This document shows, one piece after another, positions 7,765-18,882 of a stretch of DNA of 64,000 bases; positions within the stretch are counted from its first letter, which is position 1; each line of letters begins with the position of its first letter. Location of the stretch: contig CBDFKY010000014.1 in assembly GCA_965248995.1 (NCBI GenBank), forward strand, positions 270,064 through 334,063, written 5' to 3'. A model generated the notes under the pieces. That model had not been told where the DNA came from, did no database searches, and saw only the letters and a program-made list of their open reading frames with translations. Source of the stretch: CBDFKY01 sp965248995 (GTDB lineage Bacteria > Pseudomonadota > Alphaproteobacteria > Rickettsiales > UBA998). The position numbers and the translations under genes were made by a program.

Positions 7765-8755
7765 CTATGTCGATTTTTCCAAGGCTCGCGTGAGCCCGAC
7801 CAGTAATTCCGGGTAATCCTGCAGGATATCCATCACGGCCTGCGGCGTGACTTTCACTTCCGCGAAATCCACGCCCCTTCTTCCAAAACTTTCTCTGGCG
7901 CCGCCACCCAGTATTTTCCGCAGTACCAGTTCCGGGTCGCCGGCGCGACGTTGGCGAAGTTCCGGGGTCCGCATCGAGATAATCCATGTAATCATTAAAC
8001 CCTGCAGCACGTGCCCGCTGACCGACATATAGTCATTCCGATTAAAAACCGTACGATTTTAATCGGATAAAATGACTATAACCATATAATTTATAGTGTT
8101 TTTAACCGAAAATTTTCGTACGAAAATTATTCGGAAACACTATAGTGATCGATCAACGTATGTGAAATATTTCTCATGGAGTCGTCGGAATTCGGCAAGG
8201 CCAGTATACGCTTCAATTCTTTTGCGGCGAGAGGCGTCAATTCTTTTGTTTCCGCGTCGATATGCCGCGATATCGCCTGCAGTATCCTCATCCGATTACT
8301 CACTCCGTTTTTCTGCTCAGGTGTTTCCACGAACGGAGGAAAAGGAGTAGCCTGATAATAACATTTCCCTTGTCCGTCCGTGACGGTGATCCGCTGGCTT
8401 TCTACATCGAATTTCACATTCCACGGGGTGCTGTCCGTGTGCAGTCTTTTGACGGGAAGCACGTCGATACCGCATTTTTCCAGCTCTTTCGCCGTGCCTC
8501 TCGAGGGAGTGCTGCAGGTACCTTCCACGATAAACGCCGTTTTTTCGCCGAGTTAGGAAGAAAAAGCCTCAATTTTTCCCTCTGGGAAAAATTCAGACCC
8601 CCGTGTTCCCCTTCCCATACGTGGCACATGAGCGCTTTGTGTTTCTCACGGTTTACCACGACCACGTTGTAGCAGGTGACGTGGTTGTCGCTGGAAATGG
8701 AACCGTTTTCGATGATGGCCGAACCGGCCTGCCCTATTTTCATAGGACCTATCAT
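7765..8755 (-). pseudogene. broken CheD-like (glutamine deamidase fold) gene with MITE insertion and two one-base slips
   Basis: Three overlapping frame pieces join into one protein of about 291 residues if three lesions are undone. These are one A missing in the run at 8540-8545, removal of the 117-bp element at 8028-8144 keeping one TA, and one extra C at 7964-7967. The rejoined text is smooth across each junction (NSAKK|TAFIVEG, LIDHY|VGQRARAAG, DADP|ELRQRR). Near the start, TCYNVVVVNREKHKALMCH places Cys28 and His45 17 residues apart, the spacing of the catalytic pair in CheD, and TAFIVEGTCSTPSRG resembles the later CheD core. The C-terminal 160 residues are unrecognised. The slips could be sequencing errors; the insertion cannot. 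Confidence 0.6.
8028..8144 (-). repeat. 117-bp double-hairpin MITE-like element, copy 2
   Basis: This is the same element as at 935, in reverse orientation (unit B 8028-8080, spacer 8081-8091, unit A 8092-8144). The core of unit B has one change (CCGTACGA). Unit A reads TTTTCGTACGAAAA where copy 1 has TTTCCGTACGGAAA. It lies inside the CheD-like gene; deleting 115 bp and keeping one TA restores the frame across the junction. Confidence 0.9.
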
Positions 8756-8949
8756 AGCGGGTTTTTATTAATCTTTTAAGAAGTCAGGGAAGCTATCCGC
8801 CCGCTGGCGTCAGTAATGCCTCTGCACCACCCGATCGGACATCTCCAGTGCCGCGCATCGGGGTTTTATCCAATGTGAAAACGCTTGTTTTATGAGAAAC
8901 TTACTCTATTTTCCCTTGTTCTAACCATTCTGCCTGATACGCCGGGAAT

Positions 8950-11900
8950 ATGCGCGCCTTTTTACTGTTCGCCACCCTTCTGCTCGGCACAACGCCCGTG
9001 ATGGCGGCGTTTGATTCCGCCGAAGCTACCGCGCTCAAACCTCTCGAAGTCATACGGGTTACACCGGATGGGGAAGATGTTCCCGGGGGTAAGCAGATCG
9101 TCATCCAGTTCAATCGCCCCGTGGTGCCTATCGGTAAAATGGAGCGTGCGTCTTCGGAAATTCCCGTCATCATTACCCCCGCTATCGCCTGCGAGTGGCG
9201 CTGGATCAATCCGTCGGCACTTGCCTGCAACCTGCCTGACAAGGAGCCGCTTGAACAGTCCACGCATTATACGCTGGATATCAAACCGGGCATCAAAGCA
9301 GAGGACGGCGCGACCATTTCCGGCACCTACCGCCATAGTTTCATCACGCAACGCCCCGACATCGCTTACAAGGAATTCCGCGTATGGAAATCGCCGGGGT
9401 ATCCGGTCATGCGGCTGGTGTTCAACCAGCCGGTTGATAAGGAATCGGTAGCGCAGCATGTGTTTTTGAACGTGGGTGAAGATATAGTCATTCCGATTAA
9501 AAACCGTACGGTTTTAATCGGATAAAATGACTATAACCATATAATTTATAGTGTTTTTAACCGAAAATTTTCGTACGAAAATTATTCGGAAACACTATAA
9601 TACACGCGTCGCCGTCAAGGTGAGGCCTGACGCTGCGGATCATGAACAACCCCAATTTCTTCCCGTTCCGGGAGAAAGCTACGCGCTGTTGTTCAAGAAA
9701 TCACCACCGCAGAAAAGCGATGACGAATCCCACAGGCATTCAGGCAGGGAGGCCCGCAGGATATGGCTGATCGAGCCGATGCGTGAACTGCCGCTGGATA
9801 CGCATGTCGTACTTAAGACGGAACCGGGACTGATTTCGGCGCTTGGGCCTGAGGCCGGCGTCACTTCCGGTGAGGTCGTCCAGTTCGATACCTATCCGGA
9901 ATTCACGTTCCTCGGCGTCAAATGCACCGCCAATGACGGCAAGCCCCTGTTCACGCCCGCCGGCCAACCGCCCGGTGGTAAATGCAATCCGATGCAGTCG
10001 GTGGAGCTTTCTTTCAGTGCGCCGGTGGAACGCGACAAAATAGGGGGGAGGGTGACGTTCAATCCTCCGGTGGGCGCCTGGAAACAGTCGTCGAAAGAAG
10101 AGAGCGGGCAAACGGAAACGATGGAAAACACCGAGGCCGGCGCCCGGGTCGGCTATCAGTTTCGTCAACCGCACAGCAAGGGAAAAACCTATGAAGTATG
10201 GCTGCCCGGCGGTTTGAAAGCAGCGCAGGAATATACGGTGCAGTCCCGCTCGCGGACGATGAACGTGTTTGAGCGCCTGTCGCACTGGATCGTCTCCTGG
10301 TTCACCCGTCAGGACCTTACCGGCGTGCAGGATATATTCGGCAGGGGATTACGCCATGCTGTCTCCTGTCGCTTCGCGACCGACCATCGCAATGCGAATT
10401 TCGTCATGGATTACGCGGACGCCGTGCTTGAGAAAGGTGTTGAGAGCGACGTGCCGCTTTTCGTCAATAACCTGAATGATTATACGTTCAATTATCGTCG
10501 GTTGACTGCCGAAGGCAGCGATGACCAGCGCAGTTTTCATAAAGACGTACCAAGCGTAAAAGACGTGCAGTTCGCCGTTCCCCTCGGTGTGCGCGCCATG
10601 CTGGACGGCAGAACGGGCGCGGTGTTCGGTTCTCTGCAGACCAGCCCCATGGTCGGAAAATATCATCCCCGCCTGTTCGCACAGGTGACGCCTTATCAGG
10701 TGCATCTCAAACTCGGCCATTTCAATACGATCGCATGGGTGACGGATATGGCGACGGGCGCTCCCGTCGCGGGCGCGGAAGTGAATCTCTATCAGGATGC
10801 GTTTACGACGCTGCACGCGGTGAAAGACAGCACGGCACGCGCCACGACCGATGCGAGAGGCGTGGCGGTGCTGCCGGGAACGGATACGCTCGACCCCGAC
10901 CTCTCCATCACCGGCATATACCGTGACGAGGATACGCGTTATTTCCTGCGCGTGCGAAAAGGCGAGGACATGGCACTGCTGCCGATAGCTCCATCGTTCG
11001 TCATCGATTCGTATCGCTCGTCAGGCAGCGAGTCCGTGTATCCTTCCAATAAGAAGCGTTACGGACATATGCGGGCCTGGGGTATGACGGCGCAGGGCAT
11101 TTACCGCGCGGGTGACACGATCCAGTATAAGATCTATGTCCGCGATCAGGACAACCAGGGCTTTATTCCGGGGCCGGAGAAAGGATACCGCCTGAAAATC
11201 ATCGATCCGATGGACAAGGTGGTGCATGAGGTGAAAGACATCACGTTGTCCCCGTTCGGTGGAATCAGCGGGGAATTCGCCGTGCCGAAAGAGGGCGCCG
11301 TAGGCTGGTATCAATTCAAGCTGATCGCCGATTTCGCCGACAAATCCGGGAATGATGAACAGGATGACGCCGAGGAACGGCCGGAGGGCGGGGCTGACGG
11401 AAGAAATGAGGAAGCGGAGGATGACAGGGACAGCGCTACTAGAAAATCCTGGGTACCCATGCGCGTGCTGGTCAGCGATTTTACGCCTTCCTCCTTCCGT
11501 GTTAGCACGCAGCTGAACGGCGATCTGTTTCACAACAGCGAGCAGGTGGACGTGGTCACCCATGCCGAACTGCATTCCGGCGGGGCTTACACGGACGCGA
11601 GCTCCCGCATCACCGCCATGCTGGACAGCGCGCCGTTCTTATCCGGACACCCGCTGGCGAAAAATTTTCAGTTCGACAGCTACCTTCAGGAAACGCCTTC
11701 GCAACAGCTGTTCCAGAAAATCGACAAGGTGAACGATAAGGGTGAGCTGGCACTTCGTTTTTCGACCGGCATGCCCAAAGTGGTTTATGGAAAGTTGCTG
11801 GTGGAAAGCGCCGTCGCCGATGACCGGGGCAAGTACATGACCGGGCAGGCACATGCGGAGTATGTCGGAGTCGATCGGCTGGTCGGCCTGCATCCCGTGG

Positions 11901-14900
11901 AGTAGCTCTATCATGTCGGTAAGCCGGCGGCTATCCAGTACATCGTCGTCGATGATCATGGCAACCCGGCCAGGGGTACACCGGTGGATATCGTACTGGA
12001 ACATGAAGTCACGAAAGCGGCACGCGTCAAGGGCGCGGGTAATGCGTATCTGACGGAATACCACAACGCGTGGGAAGCGGCGGGCAATTGCAAGGGAACA
12101 TCGGAAGAGACGCCGCTTACCTGCATGTTCACGCCGCAGAAAGCGGGTGTCTACCGTGCCACCGCAAACATCAGGGATACCCGAGGCAACGCCCATTCGA
12201 CAACGCTCAGCATGTATGCGGCGGGTAAGGATTTCGTCGTATGGAACGACCAGAGCGACAGCAGCCTGACAATCGTTCCCGAAAGCGCTAATTATAAAGT
12301 CGGGGACAGGGCGCGTTATCTGGTGAAAAATCCTTATCCGGGCGCTAAAGCGCTCATCACGATTGAGCGCTACGGCGTGATCGACCATTTCGTGCAGACG
12401 TTCGACAGTTCCACGCCGGTGGTGGAATTCACCATCAAGCCGGAATACCTGCCGGGTTTCTATCTCTCGGTGGTGATCGTCTCGCCCCGCGTCGAAAAAC
12501 CTTCGGGCGAAGGCCAGGCGGCCATAGGTCAGTTAGATCTTGGCAAACCTACTTTCCGCATGGGCTACGTTACGGTACCGGTGAGAGACCCGTATAAAGA
12601 AATGCTGGTTACCGCGAAGGCCGACCGCGATATTTATAAGCCCCGCGACAAGGTGACGGTCTCCTTTCATGCCGAGCCGCGCGTGAAGGACACACGGGAA
12701 CCTGTCGAACTGACCGTCGCCGTGCTCGATGAATCGGTGTTCGATCTGATTGCCGGCGGCAAAAGCTATTTCGATCCTTACGCCGGTTTTTACAGACTGG
12801 AGAGTCTGGATCTGCGTAATTACAGTCTGCTCACCCGTCTGGTGGGGCGGCAGCGGTTTGAGAAAAAAGGCGCGAATCCCGGCGGTGACGGAGGCGCGGA
12901 TCTTAACATGCGCTCCCTGTTCAAATTCGTGAGCTACTGGAACGCCGAACTGAAAACCGATTAGGACGGCAACGCCACCGCCACGTTCGATGCGCCGGAT
13001 AACCTGACAGGCTGGCGTATTCTGGCCATCGCCACCACGCCGGGCGACCGTTTCGGACTGGGGGACGCCGGTTTCAAGGTCAACCGTCCTACTGAAGTGC
13101 GCCCCGTCATGCCTAATCAGGTCATGGAAGGGGATGGTTTCGACGCCGGCTTCAGCGTGATGAACCGCACGGATAAAGAGCGCACGCTTGATGTCGTCAT
13201 CCATGTCGAAGGCACGCTTGACACGGCGAAAACCCCTGCCGACGTAGAGAAAACCGTCACGCTTGCGCCTTATAAACGCACCACGGTATTCATGCCGGTT
13301 CAGACGGCGGCGGTAGCGCTCGCGCGCGATGCGAAGGCAGGCGAGTTGCGCTTTACGGTGACGGCGGGAGATGATTCCGACCGGGACGGCATGGTGCATG
13401 CCTTGCCGGTACACAAGCGCCGCAGTCTGGATATCGCGGCGAATTACGGTACCACGACACAGGATAAGGTCGAAGAACCGGTCCAGTTTCCAAAAGGCAT
13501 GCTGCCGGATATCGGCAGTGTCAGCGTCCTGGCCGCACCCACGGTGATCGGCAACGTTTCCGGCGCGTTCACGTATATGCGCGATTATCCCTATCTATGC
13601 TGGGAGCAGAAACTCAGTAAAGGGGTCATGGCCGCACGCTATAAGAACCTGAAAGCTTACCTGCCCGATTCGTTGACATGGGAAGGCAGTGACGTCCTGC
13701 CACAATCCACGCTTGACCAGGCGGCAAGTTTCCAGGCGCCGAACGGCGGCATGACCTATTTCGTGGCAGAGGATCGGTATGTCGATCCTTACCTAAGCGC
13801 CTATACGGCGATTGCCTTCAACTGGATGCGTAAAAGCGGTTATGCCGTTCCGGAGCAGGTCGAAAATAAACTGCAGACCTACCTGAGCAATCTACTGAAG
13901 AATGACGCCGTGCCGGATTTCTACACCGAAGGCATGACCTCGACGGTGCGTGCCGTAGCGCTGGCGGCCTTGGCAGAGCGTGGCAAAGCGGACTTAGCGG
14001 ATCTGGAACGTTACCGGCCGCATGTGAAGAAAATGGCGCTGTTCGGTAAAAGCTACTTTCTGCAGGCGGCTCTCGCCATGAAAGGAGGGGAGGCATATGC
14101 GGCTGAGGTGACGAAGATGATACTGGCCGCTTCCAGTGAAACCGGCGGTAAATTCGTATTCTCTGAGCCATGGGATGACAGTTATACCCGCATCCTGGCC
14201 TCGCCGAACCGTGAAAACTGTGCGGTGCTGGATGCGCTCACCGCGTATGGCGAACGTCTGGACGGCAAGAAGCTGGTGGGGGACGTGCCGTTCAAACTGG
14301 TGCGGGCCATCACGCAGGATCGCAGGAACCGCGACCATTTCGAGAATACGCAGGAAAATATGTTCTGCATGAATGCGCTGATCGACTTCGCGCGGGTTTA
14401 TGAGAAAGAGAAGCCGGACATGACGGTAAAAGCCGCGATGGACGGTGAAACCTTCGGCAAGGCGGCATTTAAGAATGTTCGCGATCCGGCGGGCACGCTG
14501 GAACGGCCACTCAAAAAAGGCGATGCGGGCCGTAAAACGACGGTGCATATCGAGCGCAGCGGGACGGGTCGGCTCTATTATGCGACAAGGCTGACCTATG
14601 CTCTGCCGTTGGAACTGAGCAGGCCCGCCAATGCCGGTATCGAAATACATCGCGAATACAGCGTTGAGCGCGATGGAAAATGGGAGTTGCTGCCCAGTTC
14701 TTATAACAGTGGGCCTGCAGTGATCAGGCGCGGTGAACTGGTGCGCGTTGACTTGTATCTCTCCGTTCCCTCCCCCCGTAATTTCGTCGTGGTGGACGAC
14801 TCGGTGCCGGGCGGGCTGGAGCCGGTCAACCGTGATCTCGCCACCGCATCGGAATTGAATGCCCGGAAAAGTGATTTCAAGGCGGCGGGCGGTTCCCTCT

Positions 14901-15172
14901 GGTTCAAATTCTCCGACTGGATCGATTTCGGGATGAGCCGCTGGAGCTTCTATACCCGTGAAATCTGGCATGATTCCGTGCGCTTCTATTCCGACTACCT
15001 GCCCGCCGGGAATTATCACCTGTCCTACGTGGCACAGGCGGTCGCCACCGGTACGTTCAGCGCATTGCCGACCATGGCGGAGGAAATGTACGACCCCGAC
15101 ATCTACGGCAAAACCGAGGGCATGAACCTGAAGGTCGGCGAACAGGCGCCGAAGCCGGACGCGAAGCCCTGA
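8950..15172 (+). pseudogene. yfhM: bacterial alpha-2-macroglobulin (YfhM type), interrupted by a MITE and two in-frame TAG codons
   Basis: Four reading pieces (8950-9525, 9551-11905, 11984-12964, 13097-15172) form one protein of about 2035 residues once the element at 9483-9599 is removed. The TAG codons at 11903-11905 and 12962-12964 must then be read as sense. Family features are an N-terminal signal peptide (LLFATLLLGTTPVMA), MG-type domains, and the thioester motif CWEQ at 13598-13609. The flanks of both stops read like unbroken homolog (VGLHPVE*LYHVGKPA and ELKTD*DGNATATFDAPDNLTGWR). Intact relatives are periplasmic protease traps encoded with PBP1C, as here. It is now most likely dead. 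Confidence 0.88.
9483..9599 (-). repeat. 117-bp double-hairpin MITE-like element, copy 3, inside the alpha-2-macroglobulin gene
   Basis: Unit B (9483-9535), spacer and unit A (9547-9599) match copy 2 almost base for base. The gene reads ...GTGGGTGAAGA before it and ATACACGCG after it. Keeping a single TA gives V-G-E-D-N-T-R in one frame, so the net insertion is 115 bp (not a multiple of three) at a TA dinucleotide. Confidence 0.92.
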
Positions 15173-15180
15173 GCGACGCC

Positions 15181-17397
15181 ATGTCCGAAATACGTCATGG
15201 AATGGGCAGACATTATCGAAAAACAGCGTTTCGCGGAATATTGGGGCTGATCACCCTGCTTGTTTGCAAAACGGTATGGGACATTGAAACACCGACGCTT
15301 TCCTTAAGCGCCGCGACGAATGATACCCGGCGCTTCCAGGTGCTGGACCGTCAAGGCAGACCGCTCGGCATTTCCTACATGAATCGCTTCAATACCACGG
15401 ATGTCGTGCCGCTGCATGCCATGCCCGAATTGCTCCGGCAAGCGTTCGTCACCTCTGAGGACCGGCATTTTTTCGAGCATCACGGCGTAGACTGGAGAGC
15501 CCGCGCCAGCGCCTTATGGCAGAATGTCCATGCGGGAAAGGCCGTGCGTGGCGCCAGCACGATTACCGAGCAAGTGGTGCGGATCCTGCACCCCAGAGCG
15601 CGCAACCTGTGGTCACGCTGGGTGGAAGGCTTTGAGGCATCCTTGCTGGAGGCGCATGCCAGCAAAGGTGAAATCCTGGAATTTTATCTTAACCAAGTGC
15701 CTTATGCCGCGCATCGCCGTGGCGTAGCACAGGCGGCGCGCTATTATTTCAATCGGGATCCGGATACGTTGACCCACAAGGAAATGCTCGCATTGGCGAT
15801 ATTGCCCCGCGCGCCGTCCGCCTTTGATCTTTATAAAAACCCCGGCGCCATGGAGTCCGCCGTTATTCGCCTTGCTCAGGCCATGGAGGAACGCCGGGAA
15901 TTGACTTCACTCGAGAAAAGACGGCTGGTTGCTGAAAACATCATTTTGGAACCGCCCTCGCCGCCTGTGAACACGACGCATTTCATCCGTTACATCCGGG
16001 AAACCATTCCTTATCGCCTGAGTGAACAGGGTGCGCTGACCACGACATTGGACGGGGAATTGCAGTACAAGGTTCAGCGCCTGTTGGACGAGCGTATCAC
16101 CGCGTTAAAACGCAGGCAGGTGCATAACGGTGCGGTGCTGGTAGCGGATCACACCACCGGCGAAATTCTTGCCTGGGCAGTAGGAGGCGCCGGCAATGAA
16201 ATGCTCAAAACCCACACACCGGGGCACGACATCGACGCGGTGCGCTCTGCACGCCAGCCCGGTTCATCCATGAAGCCTTTCCTGTATGCGCTGGCACTGG
16301 ATTCCGGGTGGTCACCGGCCACGGAACTGGACGATGCGCCCATGGCGGAGGCTATCGGCTCCGGCCTGCATGATTTCCACAATTACAGCCATACGTTTTA
16401 CGGTAAAATCCCGCTGCGGGAAGCACTGGGCAATTCTCTCAACATTCCGGCGCTTGAAACGATTACGTTCGTCGGACCGTCCCGCTACCTCGATACGCTG
16501 CATGCACTCGGCTTCGCAAGCCTTGTGCAGCCGGTGGAATTCTATAAGGAAGGGCTTGCGCTGGGGAACGGTGAGGTCACCTTGTTCGAAATGGTCCAAG
16601 GGTATGGCGCCCTGGCAAATCGTGGTGTATTCCGTCCATTGACCCCCCTACCTCAGACACCGTTTACACGCGAAAACACTCGTATCTATTCGCCAGAAGC
16701 CACGTCGCTGATTGCCAATATCCTCTCCGATCCCTTCGCGCGCAGGCGTGAATTCGGCGCAGGCAGCGTTCTGAATCTGCCCGTACAGACGGCAGTCAAA
16801 ACCGGCACATCCACCGATTACCGGGATGCCTGGGCGCTGGGTTTCGATTCGCGTTATACCGTGGGGGTGTGGCTCGGAAATTTAGACCGAACGCCGATGG
16901 ACGGCGTTACGGGTTCTCTGGGGCCTGCGCTCATATTGCGCGGCGTGTTCGCCGAGCTTGCCGAACGTGGCCCCGCACATCCGCTCTACCTGAGTCCCAG
17001 ACTGGTGAGGAAGGAAACCTGCGCCGGCCATGATCAAAAGATCGGGGAAAAAGACTGTTTTTCCCGTACGGAATATTTTATTCCGGGCACGGAGCCTGAT
17101 GATGAAGAGCATGCTTTCCCGCCCCGCAGCATGACGCTCATACGACCTACGGAAGGTTTGCACATCGCCTATGACCCGCGACTGCCTCCTGATGCCCAGG
17201 CATTCGAATGTGTCGCCGATGGGATTGCCGCCGGCCACAAAGTGAAATGGGTGCTCAACGGTACACCTGTCGCCGTCACAGAAGCAGGGCATTTCTTATG
17301 GCCTGTCAGGCGCGGTCACCATACATTACTGGCGCAAGAGACAAGCGACGGAAAAAAGATTCTTTCTTCAGACGTCGTGCATTTTAATGTCAAGTGA
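15181..17397 (+). CDS. pbpC: penicillin-binding protein 1C
   Basis: This bifunctional peptidoglycan glycosyltransferase/transpeptidase is anchored by one N-terminal helix (residues 18-30). GT51 motifs are present as EDRHFFEHHGVDW (catalytic E93) and RGASTITEQ. The transpeptidase part has SSMK (S362, K365), an SLN triad in GNSLNIPA, and KTGTS (K540). A C-terminal PBP1C-specific domain follows from about residue 640 (TLIRPTEGLHIAYDP). At 738 residues it is typical. It starts eight bases after the alpha-2-macroglobulin stop, the classic yfhM-pbpC pairing, yet it is intact while its partner is broken. Confidence 0.95.
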   Translation: MSEIRHGMGRHYRKTAFRGILGLITLLVCKTVWDIETPTLSLSAATNDTRRFQVLDRQGRPLGISYMNRFNTTDVVPLHAMPELLRQAFVTSEDRHFFEHHGVDWRARASALWQNVHAGKAVRGASTITEQVVRILHPRARNLWSRWVEGFEASLLEAHASKGEILEFYLNQVPYAAHRRGVAQAARYYFNRDPDTLTHKEMLALAILPRAPSAFDLYKNPGAMESAVIRLAQAMEERRELTSLEKRRLVAENIILEPPSPPVNTTHFIRYIRETIPYRLSEQGALTTTLDGELQYKVQRLLDERITALKRRQVHNGAVLVADHTTGEILAWAVGGAGNEMLKTHTPGHDIDAVRSARQPGSSMKPFLYALALDSGWSPATELDDAPMAEAIGSGLHDFHNYSHTFYGKIPLREALGNSLNIPALETITFVGPSRYLDTLHALGFASLVQPVEFYKEGLALGNGEVTLFEMVQGYGALANRGVFRPLTPLPQTPFTRENTRIYSPEATSLIANILSDPFARRREFGAGSVLNLPVQTAVKTGTSTDYRDAWALGFDSRYTVGVWLGNLDRTPMDGVTGSLGPALILRGVFAELAERGPAHPLYLSPRLVRKETCAGHDQKIGEKDCFSRTEYFIPGTEPDDEEHAFPPRSMTLIRPTEGLHIAYDPRLPPDAQAFECVADGIAAGHKVKWVLNGTPVAVTEAGHFLWPVRRGHHTLLAQETSDGKKILSSDVVHFNVK

Positions 17398-17682
17398 TTC
17401 CCTGTTTCTGATGGTATGGGAGATAAAGCTTGCTTCCGACTTTCTTCTCTTTGCCAATCTTTCGGGCTCTTATCACCCGCCCCATCCTACATTTTAAAAT
17501 TCCACCTGCATGGTGTTTTATCGGCCATAAAAATGAGATGTTCTCAAGCCGAATGACCAGATTCTGCTTATGGCCGGAGCGTAAAATGCAGCAATGCATA
17601 TGCGCTAAGATCGAAGATGGATCTAGTGGCGTGTATGACGCCAAGTAACGGCGGTAAAAACAAGTTCAAACGCTACCGCTAC
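17398..17682. other. gap without a supported gene
   Basis: This 285-bp stretch after pbpC has short open frames on both strands but no ribosome site or recognisable protein. No convincing terminator is visible. It is AT-richer than pbpC and marks the start of the accessory block. Confidence 0.5.
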
Positions 17683-17799
17683 TATAGTGTTTCCGAATAA
17701 TTTCCGTACGGAAATTTTCGGATAAAAACACTATAAAATATATGGTTATAGTCATTTTATCCGACAAAAACCGTACGGTTTTTAATCGGAATGACTATA
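17683..17799 (+). repeat. 117-bp double-hairpin MITE-like element, copy 4
   Basis: Unit A (17683-17735), spacer and unit B (17747-17799) are in the same orientation as copy 1 and differ from it at only a few positions (ACAAAAAC in place of ATTAAAAC in unit B, one spacer base). The next gene's first possible ATG lies within the right end of the element. Confidence 0.92.
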
Positions 17800-18084
17800 T
17801 GTCAGCACCACAGCAATCAAACACGGTTAGAGAAGCAACACGCCATAGAGCATCCTATGGTTTTGATTCCTTATGCCAACCCTGAAACACACGCTGAAGC
17901 GTTAGAGCGATTTACGCATGAAGAGCGTGACTTTAATCCGCATGTGCATCGCCATGAGTTTGTTTGTCTGAATGAGGCGTATCAGCATTATCCACCCGAA
18001 AGACAGCATATGTGTGACTTTATCATATCGCTATTTCAGCAACGCCGCGCAACATATCAGGCACTTAAGCAGGGTAATCTATGA
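17791..18084 (+). CDS. unknown 97-residue (or 75-residue) accessory protein
   Basis: The frame opens inside the MITE (ATG 17791); the internal ATG at 17857 (MVLIPYANPE) may be the true start. The product is rich in His, Glu and aromatic residues (DFNPHVHRHEFVCLNEAYQHYPPERQHMCDFII) and has no membrane segment. It overlaps the next frame by four bases (ATGA), so the two form a pair. I recognise no family. Base composition is AT-richer than the core genes nearby, suggesting mobile or phage origin. The MITE may have replaced its original 5' end. Confidence 0.5.
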   Translation: MTICQHHSNQTRLEKQHAIEHPMVLIPYANPETHAEALERFTHEERDFNPHVHRHEFVCLNEAYQHYPPERQHMCDFIISLFQQRRATYQALKQGNL

Positions 18085-18275
18085 GTCACTCCTTACGCAC
18101 CCGCTTGAAGAAAATGGAGATAGAGCGCAAGCCTTTGCCCAGAACGCATGTGATTATGTGTAAAATAGGGCAATTACAACAGGACGCGATTGCAGACTAT
18201 CACGCCACCCATCCCGACTTTGACCCAGAGGATAGTGACAATACGCTAATAATGATAAGAAGCATTCCTGATTGA
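18081..18275 (+). CDS. unknown 64-residue protein coupled to the preceding frame
   Basis: It starts in an ATGA overlap with the previous frame. The N-terminus is basic (SLRTRLKKMEIERK), followed by a beta-like segment (THVIMCKIGQ) and an acidic tail (HPDFDPEDSDNTLIMI). I recall similar short proteins near phage or element genes but cannot name the family. The coupling and shared base composition support a two-gene accessory unit. Confidence 0.5.
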   Translation: MSHSLRTRLKKMEIERKPLPRTHVIMCKIGQLQQDAIADYHATHPDFDPEDSDNTLIMIRSIPD

Positions 18276-18360
18276 GCTGTCTAAAAACGGCGAGTGTGCA
18301 ACCGTCTATAAAGGCTTTTCAGAATATATGCACAGGTGGGTGGATATTTTTAGGCGCATG

Positions 18361-18882
18361 TTAATTACAATGTGTTGTAATGTTTCCCATATAGGAGCTA
18401 CTGTTACACGTTATATCTGGGGATATAATTTGCCTATTGTTTTGAAGTTGCTGGTTCATAAGAAAAAGTCTTTGTCGTTCATTTTCCTGATTTTGCAACT
18501 GCTGTTGCCAAAGCGCAAGGGACTGGCTCTCTCGAGCTTGTTCTTCTTGGCGTTTTTCATTTTCCATCTGTACCCAAGAATCATAAGCAACCTTTGCCTG
18601 ACTTTCTGTTATTTCACCTTTTTCATATCGCTCCGATAGCAAAGCCTGCATATTTAAAGAGCGGTTAAAATAGTCTTGCCCGTGATTGAATTTACCCTGA
18701 CTATAATCAGCATTCAATTTTTCCTGTATGCAACGAGTTTCTCTCGAAGAAGGAGCTGATTTCTTGATGCCTAAATCAATCTTACATTGCTGGCTAAGGG
18801 TGTCTATGTATTTATTAGAAGGAGAGACAGCACACCCCCCTAAAGCAAGCACCAGTGCGCTTGCCAATAGTGCTTTTTTCAT
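18361..18882 (-). CDS. putative lipoprotein of unknown function
   Basis: The 173-residue protein begins with a clear lipoprotein signal (MKKALLASALVLALGGCAV, lipobox LGGC, Cys17), so it should be lipid-anchored in the envelope. The mature part has a Gln/Glu-rich helical region (about 108-150) and an Asn/Ser-rich tail ending in HCN. A good AGGGGAAATT ribosome site precedes the ATG. There is no recognised domain. Its base composition is AT-rich like the rest of this block. Confidence 0.65.
   Translation of the reverse strand: MKKALLASALVLALGGCAVSPSNKYIDTLSQQCKIDLGIKKSAPSSRETRCIQEKLNADYSQGKFNHGQDYFNRSLNMQALLSERYEKGEITESQAKVAYDSWVQMENEKRQEEQARESQSLALWQQQLQNQENERQRLFLMNQQLQNNRQIISPDITCNSSSYMGNITTHCN

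Noticed and set aside
11903..12964. TAG reassigned to an amino acid genome-wide
   Set aside because: rnhA ends in TAG at its normal length and infC is preceded by an in-frame TAG, so TAG works as a stop.
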